64,000 nucleotides of DNA from Microbacterium sp. Root553 (GCF_001426995.1 NZ_LMFY01000001.1:1516470-1580469); one strand, 5' to 3'; shown: positions 8,711 to 18,201, counted from the first letter of the stretch. Numbers and translations are program-made. The notes: generated from the sequence alone by a model not told the origin.

Positions 8711-8747
8711 GCCTTGTTCCGATAACCTTTCAGCATCAGGGAGTGAG

Positions 8748-9770
8748 ATGAGCGATTCGACCGGAGTGCGGGCTGTGACCCTCGGCGATGTCGCCGCGCG
8801 CGCAGGAGTGTCGATCTCGACGGCCTCCAAGGCGCTGAACGATCGCGGTGACGTCTCGGCGGCGACGCGGGCCAAGGTCCGTGCGATCGCCGACGAACTC
8901 TCGTTCACGCCCAACGCGATGGCCCGGGGCCTCCTCGCCGGCCGCACGGGCACGGTCGGTCTGCTCACCAGCGACCTCGAGGGTCGGTTCATGCTGCCGA
9001 TCCTCATGGGCGCCGAAGACGCCTTCGGCGCCGGCCGCATCAACGTCTTCCTGTGCGATGCCCGAGGTGACGCCATCCGCGAGCAGCACCACCTGCGTGA
9101 ACTTCTGAGCCGCCGGGTCGACGGCATCATCGTCGTGGGGCGGCAGACCGATCCGCGTCCGTCGCTCGGGCAGGAGATCCCGGTGCCCGTCGTCTACGCC
9201 TACGCGCCGTCAGACGACCCGCACGACCTGTCGCTGACCCCCGACAACTACGCGGGAGGGCGTCTCGCGATCGAGCATCTGCTCGCCTGCGGACGGCGGC
9301 GCATCGCGCACATCTCGGGCGACCCGACCTATGCCGCGGCGCAGGACCGCCTCGCCGGCGCCAGAGCTGCACTCGGCGACGCGGGACTCGAGCTCGTCGG
9401 CGAGCCGATGTTCTCGGAGTGGACGGAGCACTGGGGACGCGATGCCGCGGCGATGCTGCTGCAGCGGCATCCCGACATCGATGCGGTGTTCTGCGGGTCG
9501 GATCAGATCGCCCGGGGGGCGCTCGACTCGGCGCGGGATCTCGGCCGATCGGTTCCCGACGACCTCGCGGTGATCGGCTACGACAACTGGCAGGTGCTCG
9601 CCACCAACGCCCGACCCGAGCTGACCAGCATCGACGCCAACCTGCAGCAGCTGGGTCGCGAGGCGGCGCTGCGGGTGTTCGACGCGATCGACGGCATCGA
9701 CATCGGTGAGGGCACGCACCGTCTGCCGGTGCGTCTCGTCATCCGCGGATCCACGATCGCCCGACGCTGA
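8748..9770 (+). CDS. LacI-family transcriptional regulator of the GH127/ABC operon
   Basis: A 340-residue protein with the N-terminal LacI helix-turn-helix (TLGDVAARAGVSISTASKAL) and a periplasmic-binding-protein-like effector domain. The ATG at 8748 follows AGGGAGTGAG. It is transcribed away from the importer/GH127 operon, and two TTTCGAAA palindromes lie between them over that operon's promoter, so it is very probably its repressor, released by an arabinose-type sugar. Its C-terminal half differs from the other two LacI proteins in this window (motif GYDNWQVLATNARPELTSI), so the three are not recent copies. Confidence 0.93.
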   Translation: MSDSTGVRAVTLGDVAARAGVSISTASKALNDRGDVSAATRAKVRAIADELSFTPNAMARGLLAGRTGTVGLLTSDLEGRFMLPILMGAEDAFGAGRINVFLCDARGDAIREQHHLRELLSRRVDGIIVVGRQTDPRPSLGQEIPVPVVYAYAPSDDPHDLSLTPDNYAGGRLAIEHLLACGRRRIAHISGDPTYAAAQDRLAGARAALGDAGLELVGEPMFSEWTEHWGRDAAAMLLQRHPDIDAVFCGSDQIARGALDSARDLGRSVPDDLAVIGYDNWQVLATNARPELTSIDANLQQLGREAALRVFDAIDGIDIGEGTHRLPVRLVIRGSTIARR

Positions 9771-9819
9771 GGCGTGCCCGCACGTCCGGTCGATCGTGCG
9801 CGCGGCACGGTGCGTCCGA

Positions 9820-10665
9820 TCAGACCGCGTCGCGCCAGGAGTGCTGCGGATCGAAGCCGAGCACGCGTCGCGCCTTGTCGATCGAGAGCAGCGTCTCGTG
9901 CGGACCGAATTCGCGGGCGCGCGGCACGTCGGGAAAGACCTCGGCGAGCAGCTCGTCGTTCGGCCGCGACATCACGGTGTCGGCCGCCGCGATGATGAAG
10001 GTGTCGAAGCCGGGAGTTGCGACCTCGAGGGCGCGCTGCACGGCCTGGGCTCCGTCACGGGCGTCGATGTAGCCCCAGAGGTTCCACTTGCGACGAAGGG
10101 CGTCGGCGTCGAAGTCCGGGAACTCGGCGTAGTCCGCGGGGTTCATCACGTTCGAGAAGCGCAGCGCCGTGATCGAGAGGTCGGGATGCCAGCGGACGAG
10201 CTCGGTCGCCATGCGCTCCTCGAGCGTCTTGACCAGCGAGTACACCGACTCGGGGCGGGCGGGGTAGTCCTCGTCGACGGGCACGTAGGGCGGTGGCACG
10301 TCGAAGGGCAGGCCGAGGACCGTCTCGCTCGACGCGTAGACGACGCGGCGGATGCCGAGGCGCACCGCCGCCCAGAACACGTTGAACGTCGCCGGCATGT
10401 TGTTGTGGAAGGTCGCGACGTCGCTGCGGATGCCCGGGGCGGGGATCGCGCCGAGATGCACCACGGCGTCGATGCCGTCGTGCCGATCGCCGACGCCGCC
10501 GAGGGCATCCACGACCTGGCCGTAGTCGGTGAGGTCGACCTGCACGAAGTCGGGGCCGCGGGTGCCCGCGACGTCCATGCCGATGACCTCGTAACCCTGG
10601 GCGCGGAGCTCCCGCGCGACGACGCTGCCGAGCTTGCCCGATGATCCGGTGAGTGCGATGCGCAT
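9820..10665 (-). CDS. NAD-dependent epimerase/dehydratase (extended SDR)
   Basis: A 281-residue oxidoreductase with the Rossmann motif TGSSGKLG at residues 6-13 and the catalytic pair Tyr142-Lys146 (YSLVK). It resembles uronate or sugar dehydrogenases and epimerases, but no substrate can be assigned. The ATG at 10665 starts exactly at the Rossmann strand; the frame stays open much further upstream only because of base composition. It is transcribed divergently from a LacI-family gene across a 57-base gap, so that regulator may control it. Confidence 0.85.
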   Translation of the reverse strand: MRIALTGSSGKLGSVVARELRAQGYEVIGMDVAGTRGPDFVQVDLTDYGQVVDALGGVGDRHDGIDAVVHLGAIPAPGIRSDVATFHNNMPATFNVFWAAVRLGIRRVVYASSETVLGLPFDVPPPYVPVDEDYPARPESVYSLVKTLEERMATELVRWHPDLSITALRFSNVMNPADYAEFPDFDADALRRKWNLWGYIDARDGAQAVQRALEVATPGFDTFIIAAADTVMSRPNDELLAEVFPDVPRAREFGPHETLLSIDKARRVLGFDPQHSWRDAV

Positions 10666-10709
10666 GTCACCAGAGTGGCACGAAGGCGGGGAGTCTGGGC
10701 CGTGCGGCA

Positions 10710-10715
10710 TACACT
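10710..10715 (+). promoter_or_regulatory. -10 box (TACACT) for a leaderless lacI transcript
   Basis: TACACT fits the actinobacterial TANNNT box and ends seven bases before the GTG at 10723. No Shine-Dalgarno sequence precedes that codon. Transcription would then start at or next to the start codon. Confidence 0.5.
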
Positions 10716-10722
10716 CGTCGGC

Positions 10723-11736
10723 GTGAGTGACACGAACAGCGAGCCCCCGCGCACCGTCGGGGTGCGTGATGTCGCCGCTCGTGCCGGGGTGTCGCGGCAG
10801 ACGGTCTCCCGAGTGCTCAACGACCATCCGGAAGTCGCGGTCGAGACGCGCGAGCGGGTGCTCGCCGCGATGGCCGAGCTCGGCTACCGCATGAACAACG
10901 CGGCCAGGGCGCTGGGGACGCGGCGTTCGCGCACCCTCGGTGTGCTGGCCACAGACGCCCTGCACTACGGTCCCTCGCGCAGCATCGCCGCTCTCGAGGC
11001 CTCGGCCCGCGAGGCCGGGTACTGGCTGAGCACGGCGTTCGCGGACGCGGGGGACGCGGATGCCGTGGTCGCCGCTGTCGACCACCTCGTGATGCAGGGC
11101 GTCGAGGGCATCGTCGTCGTCGCACCGCACGCCCACACCCTCGACGCGCTCGACGAGGTGCGCATCGGGGTTCCGGTCGTCACGCTGCACGCGGCCGACC
11201 GGGGGGCTCGTGGCCTCTCGGTCGATCAGGCGGCGGGAGCCCGGCTCGCGGTCGGGGCGCTCGCGGATGCCGGTCACACGCGCATCGCGCACCTCGCCGG
11301 ACCCGCCGACTGGCTCGAGGCCGAGTCCCGCGCCGAGGGGTTCGCCGCCGAGCTCGCCGCGAGAGGGCTCGCCGCCGGGCCCGTGTTCGAGGGCGACTGG
11401 ACCGCGGGATCGGGCTATGCGGCGGTCGAGGCCGTGCGCGGATCCGGTGTGACGGCCGTGTTCGTGGCGAACGACCAGATGGCGCTCGGGCTGCTCGGCG
11501 GTCTGCACGAAGCCGGGCTCACCGTGCCGGGCGACATCAGCGTGGTGGGATTCGACGACACCCCGGACGCCGCGTACTACTGGCCCAAGCTCACGACCGT
11601 GCGGCAGGACTTCGCCGAGTTGGCGCGTCGTGCGGTGGCGGCGGTGCTGGCGGGCAGCGTGGAGGCTCCGGCATCCGATCTCCCTCCCGTGGCGCCGGTG
11701 CTGGTCACCCGGGATTCGGTCGCCCCGCCGCGCTGA
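10723..11736 (+). CDS. LacI-family transcriptional regulator, probably of arabinose genes
   Basis: A 337-residue LacI protein with helix-turn-helix VGVRDVAARAGVSRQTVSRV and an effector domain ending with the family run DQMALGLLGGL and VVGFDDTPDAAYYWP. I take GTG at 10723 as the start because TACACT lies seven bases before it, and because starting earlier would add a tail unlike the family. It is closely related to the LacI protein at 62618 (shared DQMALGLL and GFDD.PDA.Y motifs). It is followed by a repeat block and a 16-bp palindrome before araD, so arabinose control is the natural guess; its divergent neighbour, the SDR gene, is another possible target. Confidence 0.9.
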   Translation: MSDTNSEPPRTVGVRDVAARAGVSRQTVSRVLNDHPEVAVETRERVLAAMAELGYRMNNAARALGTRRSRTLGVLATDALHYGPSRSIAALEASAREAGYWLSTAFADAGDADAVVAAVDHLVMQGVEGIVVVAPHAHTLDALDEVRIGVPVVTLHAADRGARGLSVDQAAGARLAVGALADAGHTRIAHLAGPADWLEAESRAEGFAAELAARGLAAGPVFEGDWTAGSGYAAVEAVRGSGVTAVFVANDQMALGLLGGLHEAGLTVPGDISVVGFDDTPDAAYYWPKLTTVRQDFAELARRAVAAVLAGSVEAPASDLPPVAPVLVTRDSVAPPR

Positions 11737-11827
11737 CCCGGGATTCGCCGTGCCGTGCCGTGCTGACCCGTCCCGTCCCGTCTCGCGCCGTGCCGACCGG
11801 TCCTGTCCCGTCCCGTCCCGTCGCGGC

Positions 11828-11968
11828 GCGGGGTCGATTTCGCACGGGAATCGCAGGCGGGGTCGATTTCGCACGTTGATCGGCCGTATCCGATGCGAAA
11901 CTGACCCCGCCTGGATCCGCGGTGCGAAACTGACCCCGCCTGGATCCGCGGTGCGAAACTGACCCCGC
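11828..11968. repeat. GCGGGGTCA repeat array, locus A (gene-free stretch 11737-12064)
   Basis: Five 17-bp cores: two forward (11828-11844, 11857-11873; GCGGGGTCGATTTCGCA) and three reverse (11894-11910, 11923-11939, 11952-11968; TGCGAAACTGACCCCGC). Neighbouring same-strand cores start 29 bp apart, and the inner forward and inner reverse cores start 37 bp apart. The same geometry recurs at three other loci. The rest of this 328-base stretch is a C-rich simple repeat around 11745-11825 (cgtcccgtc-like) and the araD operator. No open frame worth calling is present. Confidence 0.85.
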
Positions 11969-12023
11969 ACGGACGCGGCGACAGCGCGCGTCTTGACCGC
12001 CGCCGCACCCGCGTGACACACTT

Positions 12024-12039
12024 CTGTGACCGGTCACAG
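12024..12039. promoter_or_regulatory. 16-bp palindromic operator before araD
   Basis: CTGTGACCGGTCACAG is a perfect palindrome ending 25 bases before the araD start. It is a good candidate for the binding site of the arabinose regulator. A partial copy of its half site (GTGACACA) lies just upstream at about 12013-12020. Confidence 0.65.
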
Positions 12040-12064
12040 TGACCACCGACGACCCGAGGTACCC

Positions 12065-12784
12065 GTGAGCAACGAAGCCCCCGCCTTCTCCCCCGAGATC
12101 GCCGCATCGATCCAGACCGTCCGTGAGGACGTCGCCCGCCTGCACGGCGAACTCGTGCGCTACGGGCTCGTGGTCTGGACGGGCGGAAACGTCTCGGGGC
12201 GGGTCCCCGGCGCCGATCTGTTCGTGATCAAGCCCTCGGGAGTCAGCTACGACGACCTCGCGCCCGAGAACATGATCCTCTGCGACCTCGACGGCGCCGT
12301 GATCGCCGGAACGCCGGGCAGCGATCGCTCGCCCTCCAGCGACACCGCGGCTCACGCCTACGTCTATCGCCACATGCCCGAGGTCGGCGGCGTCGTGCAC
12401 ACGCACTCGACCTTCGCGGTCGCCTGGGCGGCCCGCGGCGAGGAGATCCCCTGCGTCATCACGGCCATGGCCGACGAGTTCGGCGGACCCATCCCCGTCG
12501 GGCCCTTCGCGATCATCGGCGACGACTCGATCGGACGCGGCATCGTGCAGACCCTCTCCGGCCACCGCAGCCGGGCGGTGCTGATGCAGAACCACGGCCC
12601 CTTCACCATCGGCGTCGATGCGAAGGACGCCGTGAAGGCGGCCGTCATGGTCGAGGACGTCGCCCGCACCGTGCATCACGCCCGCGAGGCGGGCCCCCTG
12701 ATCCCCCTCCCACAGGAGGCCGTCGACAGCCTCTTCGCCCGCTACCAGAACGTCTACGGACAGAACTCGGACGCCCGACGATGA
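12065..12784 (+). CDS. araD: L-ribulose-5-phosphate 4-epimerase (class II aldolase family)
   Basis: This 239-residue class II aldolase-fold enzyme has the family marks GGNVSGR, KPSGV and the zinc-binding HTHSTFAVAW, with a further histidine in MQNHGPF. It converts L-ribulose 5-phosphate to D-xylulose 5-phosphate, the last arabinose-specific step. The frame opens at GTG 12026, but the GTG at 12065 is preceded by CGAGG at a good distance and removes a tail that overlaps the palindromic operator, so I use it. The stop overlaps the kinase start (ATGA). The araD-kinase-araA order supports the assignment over fuculose-phosphate aldolase, which shares the fold. Confidence 0.9.
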   Translation: MSNEAPAFSPEIAASIQTVREDVARLHGELVRYGLVVWTGGNVSGRVPGADLFVIKPSGVSYDDLAPENMILCDLDGAVIAGTPGSDRSPSSDTAAHAYVYRHMPEVGGVVHTHSTFAVAWAARGEEIPCVITAMADEFGGPIPVGPFAIIGDDSIGRGIVQTLSGHRSRAVLMQNHGPFTIGVDAKDAVKAAVMVEDVARTVHHAREAGPLIPLPQEAVDSLFARYQNVYGQNSDARR

Positions 12785-14400
12785 GCGACACGACCCCCCG
12801 CACCACCGCCCCCCGCACCAGCGCCCGCGACGACATCCTCGCCGCCCGCACGAGCCTCGGCATCGAGCTCGGCTCGACCCGCATCAAGGCGTGCCTGATC
12901 GGATCGGATGCGACCGAGGTGCTCGCCACCGGGTCGTTCGCCTGGGAGAACCGCCTCGAGGGCGGCCTCTGGACCTACGACCTCGACGAGGTCTGGGCGG
13001 GCCTGCAGGCCGCGTACGCCGAGCTCGTCGCCGACGCGGAGCGCGCGCACGGCGTGCGCCCCGAGACGTTCGGCGCCATCGGCATCTCGGCGATGATGCA
13101 CGGATACCTCGCGTTCGACGCGCAGAGCGAGCTGCTCGTGCCGTTCCGCACCTGGCGCAACACCAACACGGGCGTCGCCGCGACGGAGCTGACCGAGCTG
13201 CTCGGGGTGAACATCCCGCTGCGCTGGTCGATCGCCCATCTGCACCAGGCCGTCGTCGACAGCGAGGAGCACGTGCCGCAGCTCGACTTCGTGACCACGC
13301 TCGCCGGATACGTCCACACGGCTCTCACCGGCCGTCGCGTGCTCGGTGTCGGCGATGCATCCGGCATGTTCCCGATCGATTCGGCGACCGGCGACTACGA
13401 CGAGCGGATGCTGCAGGCCTACGACGCGCTCGCGGCCGACCGCCTGCCGGCGAGCGCCAGAGACCTTCTCCCTGAAGTCCTCCCCGCCGGCGCCGAGGCC
13501 GGCACGCTCACCGCCGACGGGGCGGCCCTGCTCGATCCGACCGGCGCGCTGCGCCCCGGCATCCCGCTGTGTCCTCCCGAGGGAGATGCGGGAACAGGCA
13601 TGGTCGCGACGAACTCGGTGTCGCCCCGCACGGGCAACGTCTCGGCGGGGACGAGCATCTTCGCGATGGTCGTCCTCGAGGGCCCGCTGTCGCACGTGCA
13701 CCACGAGCTCGACCTGGTGACGACCCCGGCCGGCGACGCGGTCGCGATGGTGCACTGCAACAACGGGGCGAGCGAGCTCGCCGCGTGGGCCGGACTCTTC
13801 ACCCGCTTCTCCGCTGCGGCCGGGCAGCCGCTCGACGCCGATGCGGTGTTCGACGCGCTCTTCCGTGAGGCGCTCGAGGGCGAGGCGGATGCCGGTGGCC
13901 TGCTCGCCTACAACCATCTCGCGGGCGAGCCGATCGCCGGCCTCACCGAGGGGCGTCCGCTCTTCGTGCGCACCCCCGACAGCGCCTTCACCCTCGCGAA
14001 CTTCATGCGCGCGCAGCTGTACGGCGTCTTCGGCACCCTCGCGCTCGGGATGCAGGTGCTCACCGACGAGGGCGTCGAGCTCGACCGCATGTTCGCGCAC
14101 GGGGGGATGTTCCGCACCGCGGGAGTCGCGCAGCGCTTCCTCGCCGGCGCGCTGGATGCCCCGGTCTCGGTGGGCGAGCTCGCAGCGGAGGGCGGGGCCT
14201 GGGGCATCGCGGTGCTCGCGTCGTACCTGGCCCATGCCGACACGCGCACCCTGGGGGAGTACCTCGACGGCGAGGTCTTCGCCTCGGCATCCCTCGTCGT
14301 GGCCGAGCCCGATCCTGCCGACGTCGCCGGATTCACCGCCTATCTCGACCGCTACCGTGCAGGCCTCGCCGTCGAGGCCGCCGCCACCACCGCTCTCTGA
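12781..14400 (+). CDS. araB: FGGY-family carbohydrate kinase, probable L-ribulokinase
   Basis: A 539-residue sugar kinase with the phosphate-binding start [11 protein letters not shown] and the glycine-rich [10 protein letters not shown] and AHGGMFRT segments of the FGGY fold. Between araD and araA it should phosphorylate L-ribulose. It is closer in look to the xylulokinase-like branch than to E. coli AraB, so the role rests mainly on the operon. It overlaps araD by four bases; araA follows after 29 bases with its own ribosome-binding site. Confidence 0.87.
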   Translation: MSDTTPRTTAPRTSARDDILAARTSLGIELGSTRIKACLIGSDATEVLATGSFAWENRLEGGLWTYDLDEVWAGLQAAYAELVADAERAHGVRPETFGAIGISAMMHGYLAFDAQSELLVPFRTWRNTNTGVAATELTELLGVNIPLRWSIAHLHQAVVDSEEHVPQLDFVTTLAGYVHTALTGRRVLGVGDASGMFPIDSATGDYDERMLQAYDALAADRLPASARDLLPEVLPAGAEAGTLTADGAALLDPTGALRPGIPLCPPEGDAGTGMVATNSVSPRTGNVSAGTSIFAMVVLEGPLSHVHHELDLVTTPAGDAVAMVHCNNGASELAAWAGLFTRFSAAAGQPLDADAVFDALFREALEGEADAGGLLAYNHLAGEPIAGLTEGRPLFVRTPDSAFTLANFMRAQLYGVFGTLALGMQVLTDEGVELDRMFAHGGMFRTAGVAQRFLAGALDAPVSVGELAAEGGAWGIAVLASYLAHADTRTLGEYLDGEVFASASLVVAEPDPADVAGFTAYLDRYRAGLAVEAAATTAL

Positions 14401-14429
14401 ACTGCTCCCGCCAGACCGAAGGATCCGCC

Positions 14430-15953
14430 ATGCCCCGCACCCCGCTCACCACCTCGCTCGACGGCTACGAGGTCTGGTTCCTCACCGGGAGTCAGCACCT
14501 CTACGGTCCCGAGACGCTCGCGCAGGTCGCCGAGCAGTCTCAGCAGATCGCCCGCCTCCTCGACGAGGCGGGGGAGGTTCCGGTGAAGATCGTGTGGAAG
14601 CCGGTCCTCACCGATTCCGCCGCCATCAAGCGCACCGCTCTCGAGGCCAACGCCGACGAGAGGGTGATCGGACTGATCGCGTGGATGCACACGTTCAGCC
14701 CCGCGAAGATGTGGATCGCCGGTCTCGACGCGCTGCAGAAGCCGCTCGCCCACCTGCACACGCAGGCGAACGTCGAGCTGCCCTGGGCCGACATCGACTT
14801 CGACTTCATGAACCTGAACCAGGCCGCGCACGGCGACCGCGAGTTCGGCTACATCCAGACGCGTCTCGGCGTGCCGCGCAAGACCGTGGTCGGCCATGCG
14901 AGCGACCCCCGGGTGCGTCAGGAGATCGCCACCTGGCAGCGCGCGGCGGCCGGCCTCGCCGCCTCGCGTTCGCTCAAGCTCGCCCGCTTCGGCGACAACA
15001 TGCGCTTCGTCGCCGTGACCGAGGGCGACAAGACCGAAGCCGAGCTGCGCTTCGGCGTGCAGGTCAACACGTGGGGCGTGAACGACCTGGCGGATGCGGT
15101 CGCCGCGGCATCCGCGTCCGAGATCGACGCCCTCGTGGCCGAGTACGAAGAGCTGTACGAGGTGGTGCCCGAACTGCGCCGCGGTGGCGAGCGCCACCAG
15201 TCGCTGCGCGACGGCGCCGCGATCGAGATCGGTCTGCGGTCGTTCCTCGAAGAGGGCGGCTTCGGCGCCTTCACCACCTCGTTCGAGGACCTCGGTGCGC
15301 TGACGCAGCTGCCCGGCCTCGCGGTGCAGCGTCTGATGGCCGAGGGCTACGGATTCGGTGCCGAGGGCGACTGGAAGACAGCGATCCTCGTGCGGATCGC
15401 CAACGTCATGGGGTCGGGCCTGCCCGGCGGGGCGAGCCTCATGGAGGACTACACCTACGACATGACCCCCGGTGACGAGCTGATCCTCGGCGCGCACATG
15501 CTCGAGGTCTCGCCGTCGCTCACGACCGCGAAGCCCACTCTCGAGATCCATCCGCTCGGCATCGGCGGCAAGGACGACCCGGTGCGCCTGGTCTTCACGG
15601 CAGACCCCGGGCCCGCGATCGTCGTCGCGCTCAGCGACATGCGCGACCGGTTCCGCCTCACCGCGAACGTCGTCGAGAACGTGCCGCCGCGTCAGTCGCT
15701 GCCCAAGCTCCCCGTCGGCCGTGCCGTCTGGAAGCCGCAGCCCGACTTCACCACGTCGGCCGCCGCCTGGCTGACCGCGGGTGCCGCGCACCACACCGTG
15801 ATGTCGACCGCCGTCGGTCTCGAGGCCTTCCGCGACTTCGCCGAGATGGCCGAGGTCGAGCTGCTCGTGATCGACGACGACACCACGCTGCCCGAGTTCC
15901 AGAAGCAGGTGCGCTGGAACCAGGCGTACTACCGACTCGCGCAGGGGCTGTGA
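14430..15953 (+). CDS. araA: L-arabinose isomerase
   Basis: A 507-residue enzyme of the usual length for the family (about 500). It opens with the family run [17 protein letters not shown] and contains [14 protein letters not shown], as well as the metal-site regions [20 protein letters not shown] and [10 protein letters not shown], and AAHHTVMS near the end. It interconverts L-arabinose and L-ribulose with Mn(II) in the cytoplasm. GAAGGA precedes the ATG at 14430. The stop codon touches the start of the aldose epimerase gene (TGATG), so the four genes form one operon. Confidence 0.97.
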   Translation: MPRTPLTTSLDGYEVWFLTGSQHLYGPETLAQVAEQSQQIARLLDEAGEVPVKIVWKPVLTDSAAIKRTALEANADERVIGLIAWMHTFSPAKMWIAGLDALQKPLAHLHTQANVELPWADIDFDFMNLNQAAHGDREFGYIQTRLGVPRKTVVGHASDPRVRQEIATWQRAAAGLAASRSLKLARFGDNMRFVAVTEGDKTEAELRFGVQVNTWGVNDLADAVAAASASEIDALVAEYEELYEVVPELRRGGERHQSLRDGAAIEIGLRSFLEEGGFGAFTTSFEDLGALTQLPGLAVQRLMAEGYGFGAEGDWKTAILVRIANVMGSGLPGGASLMEDYTYDMTPGDELILGAHMLEVSPSLTTAKPTLEIHPLGIGGKDDPVRLVFTADPGPAIVVALSDMRDRFRLTANVVENVPPRQSLPKLPVGRAVWKPQPDFTTSAAAWLTAGAAHHTVMSTAVGLEAFRDFAEMAEVELLVIDDDTTLPEFQKQVRWNQAYYRLAQGL

Positions 15954-16909
15954 TGACGCAGGGCGCCGCACCGGCCGTCGATGTCGTGGCCGCCGCACGT
16001 CTGCGCTCCGGCCGACAGCTGCGCATCGCGGCTCACGGGTACGAGGCGGTCATCGCGAGCGTCGGCGCCTCGCTGCGCGTGCTCACCCACGACGGGCGGG
16101 ATCTGATCGTGCCGTTCGACGCCGACGAGGTGCGCCCCGGATACCGCGGCGCCACCCTCGCGCCGTGGCCGAACCGCATCGTCGACGGCCGCTATACGTT
16201 CGGCGGGGTCGAGCACCGGCTGGCCCTCACCGAGCCGACGCGGGGGCAGGCGCTGCACGGGCTCCTCGCGTGGACCGAGTTCGAGGACCGTCTCGTGCTC
16301 GACGACCGCGTCGTGCTCGCCGCCGTCATCGAGCCGCAGACCGGGTACCCGTTCCGCGTCGAGGTCGAGACCGAGTACCGTCTCGACGCCGACGGGCTGC
16401 ATCAGACGGTGACCGCGCACAACCTCGGGGCGGATGCCGCGCCATGGGGCGCCGGACCGCATCCGTACCTCGTCGCAGGCCCCGGCCGGGTCGACGACTG
16501 GACGCTGACTCTGCCCGCCTCCGACGTGCTCACGGTGACACCCGACCGGCTGAGTCCTGTCGCGGTGGAGGGCGTGACCGCGCATCCGCAGTGGGACTTC
16601 CGCGCCGCGCGCCCGATCGCCGATGTCTTCATCGACCACGCCTTCACGGGTCTCGCCCGCGAGGGCGGAGTGGCCGAGGTGCGCCTGGTGACGGATGCCG
16701 GAACCGGCGTCGCGATGACGTTCGACGAGCGCTGCCCCTGGGTGCAGGTGCACACGGCCGACAATCCCGAGATCGCCGCGATCCACCGCATCGGCCTCGC
16801 GGTCGAGCCGATGACCTGTCCGCCGGACGCGTTCAACTCCGGGACCGACCTGGTGGTGCTCGAGCCCGGGGACCAGCACTCCGCATCCTGGCGGATCGCC
16901 GCGATCTGA
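15953..16909 (+). CDS. Aldose 1-epimerase (galactose mutarotase family)
   Basis: A 318-residue mutarotase-fold protein with motifs APWPNRIVDGRYTFGG, the catalytic histidine region LHGLLAW, GPHPYLV and FDERCPWVQVHTAD. It interconverts the alpha and beta anomers of a free sugar, which helps the isomerase receive the right form of arabinose. The ATG at 15953 shares its A with the araA stop; a GTG codon three bases earlier is a second choice. It is the last gene of the arabinose operon. Confidence 0.92.
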   Translation: MTQGAAPAVDVVAAARLRSGRQLRIAAHGYEAVIASVGASLRVLTHDGRDLIVPFDADEVRPGYRGATLAPWPNRIVDGRYTFGGVEHRLALTEPTRGQALHGLLAWTEFEDRLVLDDRVVLAAVIEPQTGYPFRVEVETEYRLDADGLHQTVTAHNLGADAAPWGAGPHPYLVAGPGRVDDWTLTLPASDVLTVTPDRLSPVAVEGVTAHPQWDFRAARPIADVFIDHAFTGLAREGGVAEVRLVTDAGTGVAMTFDERCPWVQVHTADNPEIAAIHRIGLAVEPMTCPPDAFNSGTDLVVLEPGDQHSASWRIAAI

Positions 16910-16967
16910 GCCGGAGCGGCGGGCTCCGCGTCTCGCGCGGTGCGTTCCGGCTGCCGTCTCGCGCGGT

Positions 16968-17431
16968 GCGGGGTCAGTTCTGCATCCGTGACGTCCGATT
17001 CCGGTGCGCAAGTGGCCCCGCCTGGCGGGGAGGTGCGCAAGTGACCCCGCCTAGGGGAGAGCTGCGCGAGGCGGTGGATGCGGCGTGGGGCGACTGCGGT
17101 GCGTTCCGGGCAGTTGTGCCCTGCCGATGTCTGTGCGGGGTCAGTTCCGCATCCGCACGTTGTGCGGGGTCAGTTCTGCATCCGTGACGTCCGATTCCAG
17201 TGCGCAAGTGGCCCCGACTGGTGGGGAGGTGCGCAAGTGGCCCCGCCTGGTGGGGAGCTGCGCAAGTGGCCCCGACCGGGTGCGGCAGCGCGAGGCGGCG
17301 GATGCGGCTGTGGCGGGTTCCGGCCGCAGTTGTGCGCTCGGCGGTTACGCGGGGTCAGTTGCGCATCCGTAACGCCTGATTCCGGTGCGCAAGTGGCCCC
17401 GCCTGGCGGGGAGGTGCGCAAGTGGTCCCGC
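16968..17431. repeat. GCGGGGTCA repeat array, locus B (gene-free stretch 16910-17529)
   Basis: Eleven 17-bp cores in three composite units. Unit 1: forward 16968; reverse 17005, 17034. Unit 2: forward 17135, 17164; reverse 17201, 17230, 17259. Unit 3: forward 17349; reverse 17386, 17415. Forward cores read GCGGGGTCAGTT..GCA; reverse cores read TGCGCAAGTGGCCCCGC. Same-strand spacing is always 29 bp, and the inner forward-to-reverse offset is always 37 bp, leaving a 20-base middle. This 620-base stretch lies between convergent genes (galM-like and the ABM-domain gene). I see no protein-coding frame in it. Confidence 0.88.
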
Positions 17432-17529
17432 CTGGGAAGGCAGCAGGCGAGGCAGCGCCAGCACGAGCCAGCACGCGGCAGCACGAGGTCGCGACGGATG
17501 CGTCGGCCGATGCGCGCGGCGGTCTTGCG

Positions 17530-18117
17530 TCAGCGGGTGAGCCAGCGGCGCAACGACCGCGTGACGAAGGGCAGCACCCAGTAGGCCATGATCGGCGTGA
17601 GCGCCACGGTCGTCGCCAGCACCCGCAGCCAGATGGGCAGCTCGTTCCAGCCGGGAACCGGGCTCATCGCGTACGTGAAGGCCAGGTTGACGGGGAAGAA
17701 GCCGAGCCAGATCGAGATGGCCTGCTTCCACCGCGGCGGCGTGCTCACCATCGCGACCGTGGTCGTCGATCCGTCCGCGCGCGGCAGCGTGATCGTGTCG
17801 GTGGTCGGCTCGTCGAACCAGCCCTCGATGCCGGTGCGACGCTTCACGCGCTCGCTGCGCACGAACTGCTCTCCGGTCGACTTCCACCACTCCCGCTCGC
17901 CCGACTGCTCCCAGGCGATCAGCGACTTCTCGTCGGTGAAGCGGTAGAGCATGTGCCAGACGTGCGAGTCCTCGCCGTCGCGCACCCAGCCGGAGCCGAG
18001 GAATCCCGGGTACCGGTGGGCGAGATTCACGCCGGTCTGCACCCACGCGGTGGCGGCGGCCACGTGCTCGGGGTCGACCTCGCGGCGGATGGAGACGGTG
18101 ATGGGTTCGCTGGACAT
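17530..18117 (-). CDS. Antibiotic-biosynthesis-monooxygenase (ABM) domain membrane protein
   Basis: A 195-residue protein. Residues 1 to about 100 form an ABM-type ferredoxin-like domain (TVSIRREVDPEHVAAATAWV, FLGSGWVRDG). Residues about 125-185 hold two hydrophobic segments and a basic end (RSLRRWLTR). Proteins of this build are common in actinobacteria and of unknown function; the ABM fold is also found in heme-degrading and quinone monooxygenases, but no heme residues can be recognised here. The ATG at 18117 follows GAGGA. A TACAAT -10 box for this strand lies at 18202-18207. Confidence 0.8.
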   Translation of the reverse strand: MSSEPITVSIRREVDPEHVAAATAWVQTGVNLAHRYPGFLGSGWVRDGEDSHVWHMLYRFTDEKSLIAWEQSGEREWWKSTGEQFVRSERVKRRTGIEGWFDEPTTDTITLPRADGSTTTVAMVSTPPRWKQAISIWLGFFPVNLAFTYAMSPVPGWNELPIWLRVLATTVALTPIMAYWVLPFVTRSLRRWLTR

Positions 18118-18201
18118 GGTGGGTCCTCGGAGAGTGCGGTCGCCCGGGTCACGGACGCCTCGACGGTGGGGGTGTCGCGCCAGGGTGCGGGCGCAGGATC
18201 G

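Noticed and set aside
11745..11825. Possible small RNA in the C-rich cgtcccgtc stretch after the second lacI gene
   Set aside because: It is a simple repeat with no promoter-like box and no stable hairpin that I could build.
12781..14400. Xylulokinase
   Set aside because: The sequence alone does not separate the two well, but its place between araD and araA with coupled translation makes ribulokinase the better call.
16968..17431. CRISPR array, because of the regular 29-bp period
   Set aside because: The units have no unique spacers of CRISPR length, the cores occur on both strands in a symmetric arrangement, and no cas gene is present.
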